The notes under the pieces: model-generated | The model's input: the letters and a program-made list of their open reading frames with translations, nothing else | The model's database searches: none | Told to the model about the DNA's origin: nothing | Made by a program: the position numbers and the translations under genes | Assembly (NCBI RefSeq): GCF_050313795.1 | Contig: NZ_JBNPMC010000021.1 | Location: forward strand, 1 to 58,536 | Direction: 5' to 3' | From: CAMBRQ01 sp945870325 | GTDB taxonomy: Bacteria; Bacillota; Clostridia; Lachnospirales; Lachnospiraceae | DNA: 58,536 bases | Part shown: positions 13,374-21,989 of the stretch, in pieces | Numbering within the stretch: position 1 is the stretch's first letter | Layout: each line of letters begins with the position of its first letter

Positions 13374-16190
13374 TTATTTTTCCTTCTTATGTGTAGCAAT
13401 CTTCACCGCACGTTTTAACTGGTATGGAATAATGTGCTTGAATTTGTCTTCTGCCTTAACCATCTTCGTACACTCCGGACGGTCTCTGTGAAGCGTAATT
13501 GCGTCAAAGGCGCATTTGGTCGTACATACACCGCAGCCGATACATTTATTCGGATCAACGATGGATGCTCCGCATCCCAAGCATCTTGCAGTCTCGATCT
13601 TTACCTGTTCCTCGGTCAATGTCAGATGCGCGTCACGGAAGGATTTGTCTGGTACGGATGCATCGACTCCCTCGATCTGGCGTGAAGAATTGTCATAACT
13701 TGGTACAGAGATATTCTCCTTATCCAGTTCGATGAATTCCCACTTGTTACGTCCGATCGTCATATGTCCGCCCTGGACGAAACGGTGCAGGGATTCTGCC
13801 GCGTAATGTCCCTGAGCAATTGCATCTATGGCAAATTTCGGTCCGGTGTATACATCTCCTCCTACGAAGATATCTGGCTCTGCCGTCTGGAAAGTAAGGG
13901 AATCCGCTACAGGGCCATTTCCACGACCAAACTCAACTTTGGTTCCTTTCAACAGATCTCCCCATACAATCTGCTGTCCGATTGCAAATATGATTCTGTC
14001 ACATGCTATGGTAATGGTATCGTCCTCATCATAGACAGGATGGAATCTCTTCTCTGCGTCAAACACAGAAATGCATCTCTTGAATACGATACCGGATACT
14101 TTGCCGTCCGTAACAAGCACTTCTTTCGGTCCCCATCCGTTCTTAATGATAACGCCGTCTTCGGATGCTTCTCGAACTTCTTCATCAGATGCAGGCATCT
14201 CTTTTTCAGACTCCAGGCACAACTGAGTTACTTCTGCCGCGCCGCTTCGGATGCTGACTCTGGATGCGTCGATTGCGACATTGCCGCCTCCGACTACTAC
14301 GACCTTGCCTGCATAGGTCGTATTGCCCGTATTGGCTTCTTTTAAATAGTCAATCGCAGTCATCGTTCCTTCTGCAGTATCGTTCGGGATACCCGGACGG
14401 CGTCCTGCGCTGCAGCCGATCGCAATATAGAATGCCTTATAGCCCTGCGCACGAAGTTCATCCAAGGTAACATCCTTTCCAACCTCTACGCCAGTCTTAA
14501 TCTCAACACCCATCTCGCGCATGACATCAATCTCAGCTTCAATGACATCTTTTTCTAACTTATAAGAAGGGATTCCATAGCGGAGCATGCCGCCAGGCAT
14601 CTCATTCTTCTCGAATATGGTCGGATAATATCCCCTCTCCGCCAGATAATATGCAGCGGTAAGACCTGCCGGGCCGCCTCCGATGATGGCGATCTTCTCA
14701 TCCCAGCGGTCTTTGTGGATACTTGCCGGGATCACAACAGGAGGAATGTATCTCGTCTCTGCCTTCAGATCCTGGTCTGCGATGAATTTCTTCACTGCGT
14801 CAATCGCAATCGCCTGGTCAATGCTTCCACGGGTACATGCATCCTCACAACGGCGGTTACAGATACGTCCGCACACTGCCGGGAATGGATTCTGCTTCTT
14901 GATTAATGCCAGCGCTTCCCTGTACTCTCCCTGTGCCGCTTTCTTCAGATATCCCTGTACGGCAATATGTGCCGGACAGGCGGTCTTACACGGAGCGGTT
15001 CCAGTCTCATGGCAGTTGATACGATTATGATCACGATAATCCGGGTCCCATTTATCCGGTCCCCATTTCACAGCATCCGGCAGTTCCTGTCTTGGATACT
15101 CGATCTCTCCGCCGTCTTTGGTACATAATTTCTGTCCCAGTTTTAACGCTCCTGCCGGGCAATATTCCACACAACGTCCGCACGCCACGCATTTTTCCTT
15201 CTCTACATGCGCAACATAGGCAGAACGGGACATATTCGGTGTGTTGAATAACTGAGAGGTACGAAGCGCGTTACAGATATTAACATTACAGTTACAGATA
15301 CCGAAGATCTTATTCTCGCCGTCAATATTGGTAATCTGATGTACGAATCCATTATCTTCCGCACGTTTCAGGATCGCCAGCGCCTCTTCCTTGGTAATGT
15401 CGTGTCCCTTTCCAGTCTCACGACAGTAGTCAGCGAAGTCACCCACGCCGATACACCAGCCATAATCATCATCCCCGCATCCATCTCCAAGTACCTTGCG
15501 GGACGCACGGCAGCTGCAGCGTCCGACTCCGATCTTGCCCTCATACTTGCTGAGCCAGTAAGACAGATGCTCAAGGTCAACCGACTGATTCTCCATAGAG
15601 ATCGCCTTCTCCACCGGAATAACATGCATACCGATTCCTGCGCCACCGGGTGGAACCATCTGGGTAATTCCCGCCAGCGGAATATAGGTCATACGTTCGA
15701 AAAAAGATGCCACATCCGGGTGATCTCTAAGCCTTGGATTACTTCCATCCGGAAGTTCTTCCATGTTAAAAAGTTCTGCGGAACCCGGAACGAACATTGG
15801 CAGAATATATCTTCTCTCCGTCTGCTCTTTCGTACGTCCGTTATGGTCATAGTGATAGCCATAATCATACTCCAGAAGTCCGATATAACTCATCTCATCC
15901 AATAACTTCTGGAACTTTGCTTCCCCAGCTTTGTCAATGTGGTTCAGTTTGCACATTTCGCTGAAAGTATAAGGAGTTCTTAACTTCATAGAGAGTCCGA
16001 CTTCCGCCATCTCTTCTGTAATAATCTCCGCAAGTCCCCAATACTCCGGATCTCCAACCGTTACTCCTTTTAACTTGTGTGCGGCAACGTCCGTGATCTT
16101 CTTTCCAAGCGCTATGATCTTGGGGCTTGGATTCTTATCATTCTTATGTCTTGCCGGCCATTCATTATACATATTCATGTCCATACTCAT
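13374..16190 (-). CDS. Multidomain Fe-S flavoprotein with GltD-like oxidoreductase core
   Basis: A 938-residue fusion. Residues 1-300 form a domain with cysteine clusters GRCSCRASRK, CGDDDYGWC and CNCNVNIC. A ferredoxin motif C-VACGRC-VEYCP follows at 334-344. Residues 390-490 resemble the N-terminal Fe-S domain of GltD (CKTACPAHIAVQGYL, CGRICNRRCEDAC). An FAD fold (IAIIGGGPAGLTAAYYLAER) begins near 505, an NAD(P) fold (VVVVGGGNVAIDASR) near 640, and the C-terminus has more cysteines, CLGCGASIVDPNKCIGCGVC. It should pass electrons between NAD(P)H and ferredoxin-like centres in the cytoplasm; the terminal acceptor is unknown. The start at 16190 follows two GGAG sites; 16184 is possible. Co-transcription with hypA and a divergent FadR-type gene suggest substrate-controlled expression. 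Confidence 0.82.
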   Translation of the reverse strand: MSMDMNMYNEWPARHKNDKNPSPKIIALGKKITDVAAHKLKGVTVGDPEYWGLAEIITEEMAEVGLSMKLRTPYTFSEMCKLNHIDKAGEAKFQKLLDEMSYIGLLEYDYGYHYDHNGRTKEQTERRYILPMFVPGSAELFNMEELPDGSNPRLRDHPDVASFFERMTYIPLAGITQMVPPGGAGIGMHVIPVEKAISMENQSVDLEHLSYWLSKYEGKIGVGRCSCRASRKVLGDGCGDDDYGWCIGVGDFADYCRETGKGHDITKEEALAILKRAEDNGFVHQITNIDGENKIFGICNCNVNICNALRTSQLFNTPNMSRSAYVAHVEKEKCVACGRCVEYCPAGALKLGQKLCTKDGGEIEYPRQELPDAVKWGPDKWDPDYRDHNRINCHETGTAPCKTACPAHIAVQGYLKKAAQGEYREALALIKKQNPFPAVCGRICNRRCEDACTRGSIDQAIAIDAVKKFIADQDLKAETRYIPPVVIPASIHKDRWDEKIAIIGGGPAGLTAAYYLAERGYYPTIFEKNEMPGGMLRYGIPSYKLEKDVIEAEIDVMREMGVEIKTGVEVGKDVTLDELRAQGYKAFYIAIGCSAGRRPGIPNDTAEGTMTAIDYLKEANTGNTTYAGKVVVVGGGNVAIDASRVSIRSGAAEVTQLCLESEKEMPASDEEVREASEDGVIIKNGWGPKEVLVTDGKVSGIVFKRCISVFDAEKRFHPVYDEDDTITIACDRIIFAIGQQIVWGDLLKGTKVEFGRGNGPVADSLTFQTAEPDIFVGGDVYTGPKFAIDAIAQGHYAAESLHRFVQGGHMTIGRNKWEFIELDKENISVPSYDNSSRQIEGVDASVPDKSFRDAHLTLTEEQVKIETARCLGCGASIVDPNKCIGCGVCTTKCAFDAITLHRDRPECTKMVKAEDKFKHIIPYQLKRAVKIATHKKEK

Positions 16191-16234
16191 TTCTCCTTTC
16201 TCCTTTCTGATTCTATTACATATCATTTTCCAGT

Positions 16235-16263
16235 TTGCTTTCTGATCCCTTTTGCCCTATAAT
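16235..16263 (+). promoter_or_regulatory. Promoter of the FadR-type regulator
   Basis: TTGCTT (16235-16240), a 17-bp spacer and TATAAT (16258-16263), 38 bases before the ATG. No TGGT-N3-ACCA palindrome is seen in this divergent region. Confidence 0.65.
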
Positions 16264-16301
16264 AATCTACAAAACAACGCTATGATATCTGGAGGTTTTG
16301 T

Positions 16302-17006
16302 ATGGAATTTCAAAAAATCAGTTCACCTTCCCTTCGGGAACTTTTTGTAGAGCAATTACAGCACATGATTCTTTCCGACAAATTAAAAATCGGTGAAAAA
16401 CTCCCGCCTGAACGGCAGCTTGCCGAGATCATGCAGGTAAGCCGTGCCGTGGTGAACGGAGGAATCTCCGATCTGGAAAAGATGGGATTCCTAATCGTCA
16501 AACCCCGAAGCGGCACTTATGTTGCCGACTATCGCAGAAGGGGAACCCTCGACACGCTCAATGCCATCATGAAATATAATGGCGGCCGCATCCGTAATGA
16601 CGAGATCCGCTCCATCCTTGAGGTCCGGAACGCCCTTGATATACTGGCTGCCAGACTGTGCGTAGATCATATCAGCGATGAGGACGTACAGGTGCTTTTT
16701 GAAAAAGTAGAACTGATCCGAACCGCCCAGAACGTCTCAGAAGCCACACAAGCCGCCTTTGAATTCCAGCATGAATTTGCGCTGATTTCAGGAAACACCC
16801 TGATTCCTCTTATATTCCAGTCATTTCAGGCGCCTATCTTCACACTTTGGGAACGCTTCTGTACGCTATATGGAATCGACACTTTATATAAGAGCAATTA
16901 CAAGACATGGTCTTATATCCGTGACCGGGATACAGAGGGCGTCATCGACTGGATTAATTATACGATGACTGAATGCATTATCGGCAACTGGAAAATATAC
17001 TACTAG
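16302..17006 (+). CDS. GntR family regulator, FadR subfamily
   Basis: A 234-residue regulator. The N-terminal winged helix (about residues 10-75) contains KIGEKLPPERQLAEIMQVSR and the wing KPRSGTYVAD. The C-terminal helical domain (from about residue 90, EIRSILEVRNALDILAARL) is the FCD effector-binding type that senses organic acids or amino acids. TGGAGG lies 6 bases before the ATG. It stands alone on the plus strand, divergent from the flavoprotein-hypA operon and convergent with the hypB-DUF5692 operon. Two TGGT-N3-ACCA palindromes upstream of hypB match what FadR-subfamily proteins bind, so hypB-DUF5692 is its likely target. Confidence 0.88.
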   Translation: MEFQKISSPSLRELFVEQLQHMILSDKLKIGEKLPPERQLAEIMQVSRAVVNGGISDLEKMGFLIVKPRSGTYVADYRRRGTLDTLNAIMKYNGGRIRNDEIRSILEVRNALDILAARLCVDHISDEDVQVLFEKVELIRTAQNVSEATQAAFEFQHEFALISGNTLIPLIFQSFQAPIFTLWERFCTLYGIDTLYKSNYKTWSYIRDRDTEGVIDWINYTMTECIIGNWKIYY

Positions 17007-17010
17007 GTTT

Positions 17011-17064
17011 TAAAAATCGAAACGAAAGTCCATAATTCTGCACTATGATGCTTTCGTTTCGATT
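17011..17064. terminator. Bidirectional terminator between FadR-type gene and DUF5692
   Basis: A perfect 14-bp stem (17015-17028 with 17051-17064) has an A-run on its left, so it ends minus-strand transcripts with a T-tract. It can also fold in the plus-strand transcript, where the T-run is weaker. Confidence 0.75.
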
Positions 17065-17078
17065 CTCATCAATGCTCT

Positions 17079-18125
17079 TTATTTCACTTCTTCTGCTCTT
17101 GCCATTGCAAGTTTATAATCTCTCTGATCTGTAAATATCTCATTCTTATATGGATTCTTCTTCTGCTCAATGGAACGCCTGATAATAACAGCCAGACACA
17201 GCACATTCGCAGCCAGCGCTATAATCGCCACTACCCCTTGCATGGTTGGATTGGCTGCTGTCGGTCTTACTGCCGCATCCATGAATCCATCAGCGTATAC
17301 AACAGAAAGCGTTGTAAACCGGCTGTAATCCTGGAACATCGGGAATACCTGGGCGAACATACACCACAATGCCAATGTGTTCGCACGGTTCTGAATCCAT
17401 CCGCCCTTATTCCACAGCGCATTGGCGAATGTCGGAGCCAGCAAAAGCGCAAGTCCGCAGTACCATGCATGTGTCGGTAAATTGTTATATGTATATTCAA
17501 AATTCCACAGGTCATATGCGATAATAAAGCACCATGTCATATCCGGCCAGAGCATGTCTTTTTTATCTTTTGATGAGTAGATTCCCCACCATCCTGTCAT
17601 ACATAAGATATTCAGGATGCCCGCAATACCGTTCACCCAGTTCCACCAGCCGCCATAGAGCCATACATTCTCAGAAGACAGCCACCAACGGTCGCCATAT
17701 TCTGCCAGCGCCATTGCACCGCGGATACCAGATTCAAAATCACTTGCTACGGCAATCAGAATATTAATCGCTACGATCAAAAACGGGAACACTTTGAACC
17801 ACTCCGTCTTGCCGATGCTCCACTTATACTTTAACATCATGAAGCCTATACATCCTGCTGTAGCGGCATATAACTTCGCATAATGGAACCAGCTATTCAT
17901 ATGTACGTAAGTAGGATTACCTAGCGCCCACTCGGCTCCCATCGCCGCACCTGCATAGATTGCAATAAAATATACCGTCAGCACAGCCGGTATCACCAGG
18001 AAACAGAAGATACCGCCCTGCTTAGTCCGGCGCGCGACCTCATTGGCAAGTATCAGCGCCGCGAACACCAGCACCCATCCAAGCAGCTGCCATCCGGCAC
18101 CATCTCCATAAATCTGAAATAACAT
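17079..18125 (-). CDS. DUF5692-type integral membrane protein
   Basis: A 348-residue protein with about nine to ten hydrophobic helices and many tryptophans in loops (ENVWLYGGWWNWVNG, CMTGWWGIYSSK, MTWCFIIAYDLWNFEY). I recall this as the uncharacterised DUF5692 family of gut Clostridia; the assignment is from memory of the family pattern. No nickel-transporter signature (HX4DH of NikT/HoxN, His-rich loop) is present, so it is not an obvious nickel permease. AGGAGGG lies 6 bases before the ATG. It begins 35 bases after hypB and ends just before a bidirectional terminator, so hypB and this gene form a two-gene operon. A transporter or membrane electron-transfer partner of the nearby flavoprotein is conceivable but not shown. 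Confidence 0.75.
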   Translation of the reverse strand: MLFQIYGDGAGWQLLGWVLVFAALILANEVARRTKQGGIFCFLVIPAVLTVYFIAIYAGAAMGAEWALGNPTYVHMNSWFHYAKLYAATAGCIGFMMLKYKWSIGKTEWFKVFPFLIVAINILIAVASDFESGIRGAMALAEYGDRWWLSSENVWLYGGWWNWVNGIAGILNILCMTGWWGIYSSKDKKDMLWPDMTWCFIIAYDLWNFEYTYNNLPTHAWYCGLALLLAPTFANALWNKGGWIQNRANTLALWCMFAQVFPMFQDYSRFTTLSVVYADGFMDAAVRPTAANPTMQGVVAIIALAANVLCLAVIIRRSIEQKKNPYKNEIFTDQRDYKLAMARAEEVK

Positions 18126-18160
18126 AACATTCCCTCCTCTTTTCTCTTTATATCTTTATA

Positions 18161-18829
18161 TTATTTCTGCCATTCCTTTACTTCATCCCGAAGCCATTTT
18201 GCCCATTCTTCAATACCTTCACCTGTTCGGGCAGAGATCGGAATGATCTTAGCGTTTGGATTCCTCATCAATATATTTTTCTTACACTTTTCCATATCAA
18301 AATCAAAATACGGCAGTACATCGATCTTATTGATCAGCACCACGTCACAGATGGAAAACATCAGCGGATACTTAAGCGGCTTATCGTCTCCCTCCGGGAC
18401 GCTTAAGATCATCGCATTCTTAACCGCGCCCGTATCGAATTCCGCCGGACAGACTAGGTTCCCTACATTCTCCAGGATCGCAAGATCGATATCCCCTGTT
18501 TCAAGTCCGTCAAGCCCCTGCGCCGTCATATCTGCGTCCAGATGACACATGCCCCCGGTATGAAGCTGAATCGCCTTCACTCCCATTGCGGAAATCGTCT
18601 GTGCATCTACGTCTGAATCTATATCCGCTTCCATCACTCCAATGCGAAGTTCTTCCTGCAGATGTTCAATTGTCCTTGTAAGTGTCGTCGTCTTTCCCGA
18701 CCCAGGAGAAGACATCAGATTCAGCAAGAATACTTTCTTCTCTTTTAATTCTTTTCTCACTTCATCTGCGCGCCTGTCATTATCCGCAAATACACTTTGC
18801 TTGATTTCCAAAATTCTGAATTCACCCAT
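18161..18829 (-). CDS. hypB: Hydrogenase nickel incorporation GTPase HypB
   Basis: A 222-residue SIMIBI-class GTPase that drives nickel insertion with HypA. The P-loop is SSPGSGKTT (residues 40-48), metal-site cysteine and histidine occur in GGMCHLD (C95-H96) and GNLVCPAE (C127), and NKID gives guanine specificity. The N-terminal polyhistidine storage region of some HypB proteins is absent. It is first in an operon with the DUF5692 gene. A perfect consensus promoter and a TTGGT-TGT-ACCAA palindrome lie directly upstream, indicating tight control rather than housekeeping expression. Being parted from hypA and lacking hypCDEF neighbours is unusual. Confidence 0.93.
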   Translation of the reverse strand: MGEFRILEIKQSVFADNDRRADEVRKELKEKKVFLLNLMSSPGSGKTTTLTRTIEHLQEELRIGVMEADIDSDVDAQTISAMGVKAIQLHTGGMCHLDADMTAQGLDGLETGDIDLAILENVGNLVCPAEFDTGAVKNAMILSVPEGDDKPLKYPLMFSICDVVLINKIDVLPYFDFDMEKCKKNILMRNPNAKIIPISARTGEGIEEWAKWLRDEVKEWQK

Positions 18830-18850
18830 TCCTTCTATCCCTCCATCATT

Positions 18851-18911
18851 TTGGTTGTACCAATATTTGTTATTTCTTTGTCATTATAATATTTTACACA
18901 TGTTTTGTCAA
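18851..18911 (-). promoter_or_regulatory. Promoter and FadR-type operator of hypB-DUF5692
   Basis: On the minus strand TTGACA (18906-18911), a 17-bp spacer and TATAAT (18883-18888), both perfect. TTGGT-TGT-ACCAA (18851-18863) lies about 13-25 bases downstream of the expected start point, a roadblock position for a repressor. TGGT-N3-ACCA is the usual shape of FadR-subfamily operators. Confidence 0.75.
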
Positions 18912-18990
18912 TTTGCAACGCATATTTTATGTATTTCGCTTAAATTTTTTTTGATTTTTATTCACTTTTCGATTTTTATTTATTTGGCAT

Positions 18991-19003
18991 CTGGTATAAC
19001 CAC
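18991..19003. promoter_or_regulatory. Second TGGT-N3-ACCA palindrome upstream of hypB
   Basis: CTGGT-ATA-ACCAC with the same TGGT-N3-ACCA core as the hypB operator, about 80 bases upstream of the -35. Two sites would allow looping or cooperative binding. The rest of 18912-19105 is AT-rich with no other feature seen. Confidence 0.5.
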
Positions 19004-19105
19004 ATCCAGCCGATGGATTTTTATCTTTGATCTATTCATGAGCAAGATATTCAGCACGTATTCTTATATACAAGCGTAAATGTTGTCTATAAATATAAAA
19101 ACACA

Positions 19106-19132
19106 CAAAAATGCCGGGCAATCGCCCGGCAT
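19106..19132 (-). terminator. Terminator of the glycosyltransferase gene
   Basis: On the minus strand ATGCCGGGC / GCCCGGCAT (19124-19132 with 19111-19119, loop of 4) is followed by TTTTTGTGTG. Confidence 0.85.
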
Positions 19133-19145
19133 CCATATAGTCATA

Positions 19146-20360
19146 CTATTCTTCTATGATCCCTTCTATTACCTTTCTCGCAATTCCCTCCCAGGATATC
19201 CTGCTGACATCCGCCGTCTTTCTTGCTTTCGTCCGGATACTATCCGCCAACGCGTCCGCCAGATGTTCCTCGAACTCCGGCAACGACTCCGGCACCGGCT
19301 CGTCCGTATTCCTCATCTGCGGCATAGGCACATATCTGACATCTGCTCCTGGCGCATATTCCGTAAGCCAGTTCTGAACTCCCGGCAGATCCGATACCAC
19401 CACCCGATTCCCACAAGCCAGGGCTTCTATAATCGTAAGCGGCAGTCCATCAAAGAACGATGGTAGTACAAATATATCGCTTGCGTTATATATTTTCGCA
19501 AGTTCCGGCTGCGCAAGCCTTCCCAGGAACTGCACATTATAAGGCACTGTCTCTGCCAAACGGCGAATCTCCTGGTATTCCGTCTCATTTCCTGCACTTC
19601 CTGCAAGCAGCACCTGAACCTTCTCATATGGTACGTCCGATAATCTCTCAGGCAGAAGGGTCAGACTCTTCATCAGGCTCATAACCCCCTTCTTCTCTGC
19701 AATCTTCCCCGCAAATACCAGTCTGGTCACGCCATCATCCTTCTTCTCTCCGGTCGAATAGAATATCTTATTGTTATATCCCATCCCCAGGATTGTAATT
19801 TTCTCAGGGCAGACATGGTATATCTCCAGCACGCCTTCCTTCTGAGCCTCCTGCGGCACGAAGATTCTGTCAAGTCCTCGAATCTGTTCTGCAATATATG
19901 CTCTTTCAAGATCCGTCTTCTGCATCTGCCTAAGATCCGTATTATGGCAGAATCCATAGACTCTATGCTTTGGGAAACGCTCTCTTACAATAGCCGTCAG
20001 AAGATACAGATGATGGCACAGGATCAGATCCGGTCCAAATTCCTCCACCAGTGGAACCAGCACTCCTAAGAACGCCTCCCGAAACTGCCGCGCCATCTCC
20101 GGCGTCATATCGCAATACCTGGTACTTTTATACGGCATCTCATCCGACATTCCCACAATCGGATACGGCAGTTCTTCGCTGTCAAAATAAACCGGATGAA
20201 ACTCTGTCCCCTCCGGCAGTTCCACCACATCATCCCGGTAGACGCCTGCCACAACTGCCTGTTCATGTCCCTTGGCAGCATATTCTTTTACAAGTTCCGT
20301 CAGATATACTCCGCTTCCTGTACTATTCGGCTTCTGTGCCGATATGCTCAATATTCTCAT
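19146..20360 (-). CDS. Glycosyltransferase family 4 protein
   Basis: A 404-residue GT-B fold enzyme. The N-terminal acceptor domain starts MRILSISAQKPNSTGSGVYLTEL, with the glycine loop typical of GT4. The C-terminal nucleotide-sugar domain holds LVFAGKIAEKKGV and FVLPSFFDGLPLTIIEALACG, where the two glutamates of the EX7E motif sit. There is no signal peptide or membrane helix. It stands alone between the hypB control region and folA, with its own terminator; no other polysaccharide gene is nearby, so donor and acceptor cannot be guessed. Confidence 0.85.
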   Translation of the reverse strand: MRILSISAQKPNSTGSGVYLTELVKEYAAKGHEQAVVAGVYRDDVVELPEGTEFHPVYFDSEELPYPIVGMSDEMPYKSTRYCDMTPEMARQFREAFLGVLVPLVEEFGPDLILCHHLYLLTAIVRERFPKHRVYGFCHNTDLRQMQKTDLERAYIAEQIRGLDRIFVPQEAQKEGVLEIYHVCPEKITILGMGYNNKIFYSTGEKKDDGVTRLVFAGKIAEKKGVMSLMKSLTLLPERLSDVPYEKVQVLLAGSAGNETEYQEIRRLAETVPYNVQFLGRLAQPELAKIYNASDIFVLPSFFDGLPLTIIEALACGNRVVVSDLPGVQNWLTEYAPGADVRYVPMPQMRNTDEPVPESLPEFEEHLADALADSIRTKARKTADVSRISWEGIARKVIEGIIEE

Positions 20361-20432
20361 AATACTCTTTCTATTCCTTTTTCTATCTGTAATTCATCAA
20401 TCTTCTCAGTATTCCTTTTTTTCAGAAATACA

Positions 20433-20927
20433 TCAGGAACGCACCCGCTCATAGATTGTAAATACATACTCCAGATCAAAATACGTCTGTTCATCGCTGA
20501 TCTTCGTCATCTTCCACTCCGGATCTGTGTCCAGATTCGGAAAATGCGTATCTGCATCATAGGCATGATCGATCTTCGTCACATATGCCGTATCACAATA
20601 AGGAAGCAATTGACGATAGATACTCTCGCCACCGATTACATAGATATCTTCCGATGGATATTTCTTCAGTTCTTCCAACATCTCATCGATTGTATGAACC
20701 AGGTCTGCACCATTCACTTTGTAATTCTTATCCGTCGTCAGCACAATATTCACCCTGTTCTTAAGAGGCTGTCCTCCCGGGAAACTCTCAAGCGTCTTTC
20801 TTCCCATGGCAACAATCTTCCCCTTTGTTGTCTCACGGAAGAACTTCATATCCTGCGGAATACTGACCAGAAGTTTATTACCATTGCCTATTGCCCAGTT
20901 CTTATCTACTGCTACTATCAGATTCAT
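20433..20927 (-). CDS. folA: Dihydrofolate reductase
   Basis: A 164-residue NADPH-dependent enzyme that regenerates tetrahydrofolate after thymidylate synthesis. The sequence MNLIVAVDKNWAIGNGNKLL is the conserved N-terminus with the Met20-like loop, followed by DMKFFRETTKGKIVAMGRKTLESFPG (substrate and NADPH region) and IYVIGGESIYRQLLPYCD (NADPH phosphate loop). The position equivalent to the usual Leu-Pro of the loop reads LLVSIPQD, slightly diverged. It begins 30 bases after thyA, so the two are co-transcribed and linked in one folate cycle. Confidence 0.93.
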   Translation of the reverse strand: MNLIVAVDKNWAIGNGNKLLVSIPQDMKFFRETTKGKIVAMGRKTLESFPGGQPLKNRVNIVLTTDKNYKVNGADLVHTIDEMLEELKKYPSEDIYVIGGESIYRQLLPYCDTAYVTKIDHAYDADTHFPNLDTDPEWKMTKISDEQTYFDLEYVFTIYERVRS

Positions 20928-20957
20928 CCTTCTATCTTCCTCCTCTTTCTATTCTTC

Positions 20958-21806
20958 CTATACTGCGACCGGAATATTCTTAATCTGCTCATGGGTCTCA
21001 TACCCGATTAATTTCACATCATCCGGCGTAAAGTCATAAAAGTCTTTAATCTCCGGATTCAGCCAGAACTCCGGTGCCGGCAGCGGCTTCCTGCTGATCA
21101 GTTCTTCAATCATCGGTACATGCCTGTCATAGATATGGGCATCCGCGATCACATGAACGAACTCCCCAACCTTCATATCACACACCTGGGCAAGCATATG
21201 CATCAACACCGCATACTGGCATACATTCCAGTTATTTGCCGCAAGCACATCCTGAGAACGCTGATTCAGGATTCCATTCAGCGTCAATTTCTCGCTTCCA
21301 GGCTCTTTTGTTACGTTAAACGTCATACTGTACGCACATGGATACAGGTTCATCTCATGAAGATCCTGATGGACATAGATATTCGTCATGATTCGGCGGC
21401 TGTAGGGGTTATTCTTAAGATCATAGATCACCCGGTCCACCTGGTCGAACATTCCTTCCTTATACTGATGCTTTACACTCATCTGATATCCATACGCTTT
21501 ACCGATCGAGCCATCCTCATCTGCCCAACTGTCCCAGATGTGGCTGTTCAGTTCATGAATATTGTTAGACTTCTTCTGCCAGATCCACAGCATCTCATCC
21601 GTACAACTCTTAATCGCAGTTCTGCGAAGGGTCAGCACCGGGAATTCCTCTGCCAGATTATAACGGTTCACCACGCCGAAACGCTTAATCGTGTAAGCCG
21701 GCGTTCCATCTTCCCAGACCGGACGCACTTTCTCCCCGCTGGTATCCGTCCCATGATCAATAATATCTCTGCACATATCTATAAAAACTTTATCTGCATA
21801 GCTCAT
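20958..21806 (-). CDS. thyA: Thymidylate synthase
   Basis: A 282-residue enzyme converting dUMP to dTMP with methylenetetrahydrofolate. The nucleophile is C157 in LYPCAYSMTFNV, and the downstream RSQDVLAANNWNV motif binds phosphate and dUMP. KRFGVVNRYNLAEEFPVLTLRRT matches the N-terminal folate-binding region. The ATG is preceded by GGAGGCG. Directly upstream lies a terminator-like hairpin inside a very short leader (21824-21853), suggesting that most transcripts stop before thyA under some condition. Confidence 0.95.
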   Translation of the reverse strand: MSYADKVFIDMCRDIIDHGTDTSGEKVRPVWEDGTPAYTIKRFGVVNRYNLAEEFPVLTLRRTAIKSCTDEMLWIWQKKSNNIHELNSHIWDSWADEDGSIGKAYGYQMSVKHQYKEGMFDQVDRVIYDLKNNPYSRRIMTNIYVHQDLHEMNLYPCAYSMTFNVTKEPGSEKLTLNGILNQRSQDVLAANNWNVCQYAVLMHMLAQVCDMKVGEFVHVIADAHIYDRHVPMIEELISRKPLPAPEFWLNPEIKDFYDFTPDDVKLIGYETHEQIKNIPVAV

Positions 21807-21823
21807 AATATCGCCTCCATTCT

Positions 21824-21895
21824 TAAAAAAAGCCGCATTCCCTGGAATACGGCAATTTTTCTTTCAATTATACTAAAAAGGGGCAAGAGTGTAAA
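21824..21895 (-). promoter_or_regulatory. Promoter and short attenuator-like leader of thyA-folA
   Basis: On the minus strand TTTACA (21890-21895), a 17-bp spacer and TATAAT (21867-21872) are followed within 14 bases by GCCGTATTCC / GGAATGCGGC (21844-21853 with 21832-21841; one G-U pair) and seven T. The hairpin ends just before the ribosome site at 21812-21818. It has the full form of an intrinsic terminator but lies between promoter and gene, so readthrough must occur for thyA expression. Confidence 0.65.
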
Positions 21896-21908
21896 GTCAT
21901 TCCATAGC

Positions 21909-21952
21909 AAAAAAATCGTCCGTACTCCCACTGAAAGTATGAACGATTTTTT
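21909..21952 (-). terminator. Terminator of the DUF3793-flavodoxin-DUF2325 operon
   Basis: On the minus strand an imperfect stem, AAAATCGTTCATACTTTC with GGAGTACGGACGATTTT, is followed by a T-run. It separates the iron-type operon from the thyA promoter. Confidence 0.75.
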
Positions 21953-21989
21953 GATTTATTACAGTTTTATCCAGTGATATCCATGTCTT

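Noticed and set aside
17079..18125. DUF5692 protein as a nickel permease because it follows hypB
   Set aside because: No HX4DH motif or His-rich loop is visible; context alone is not enough for that call.
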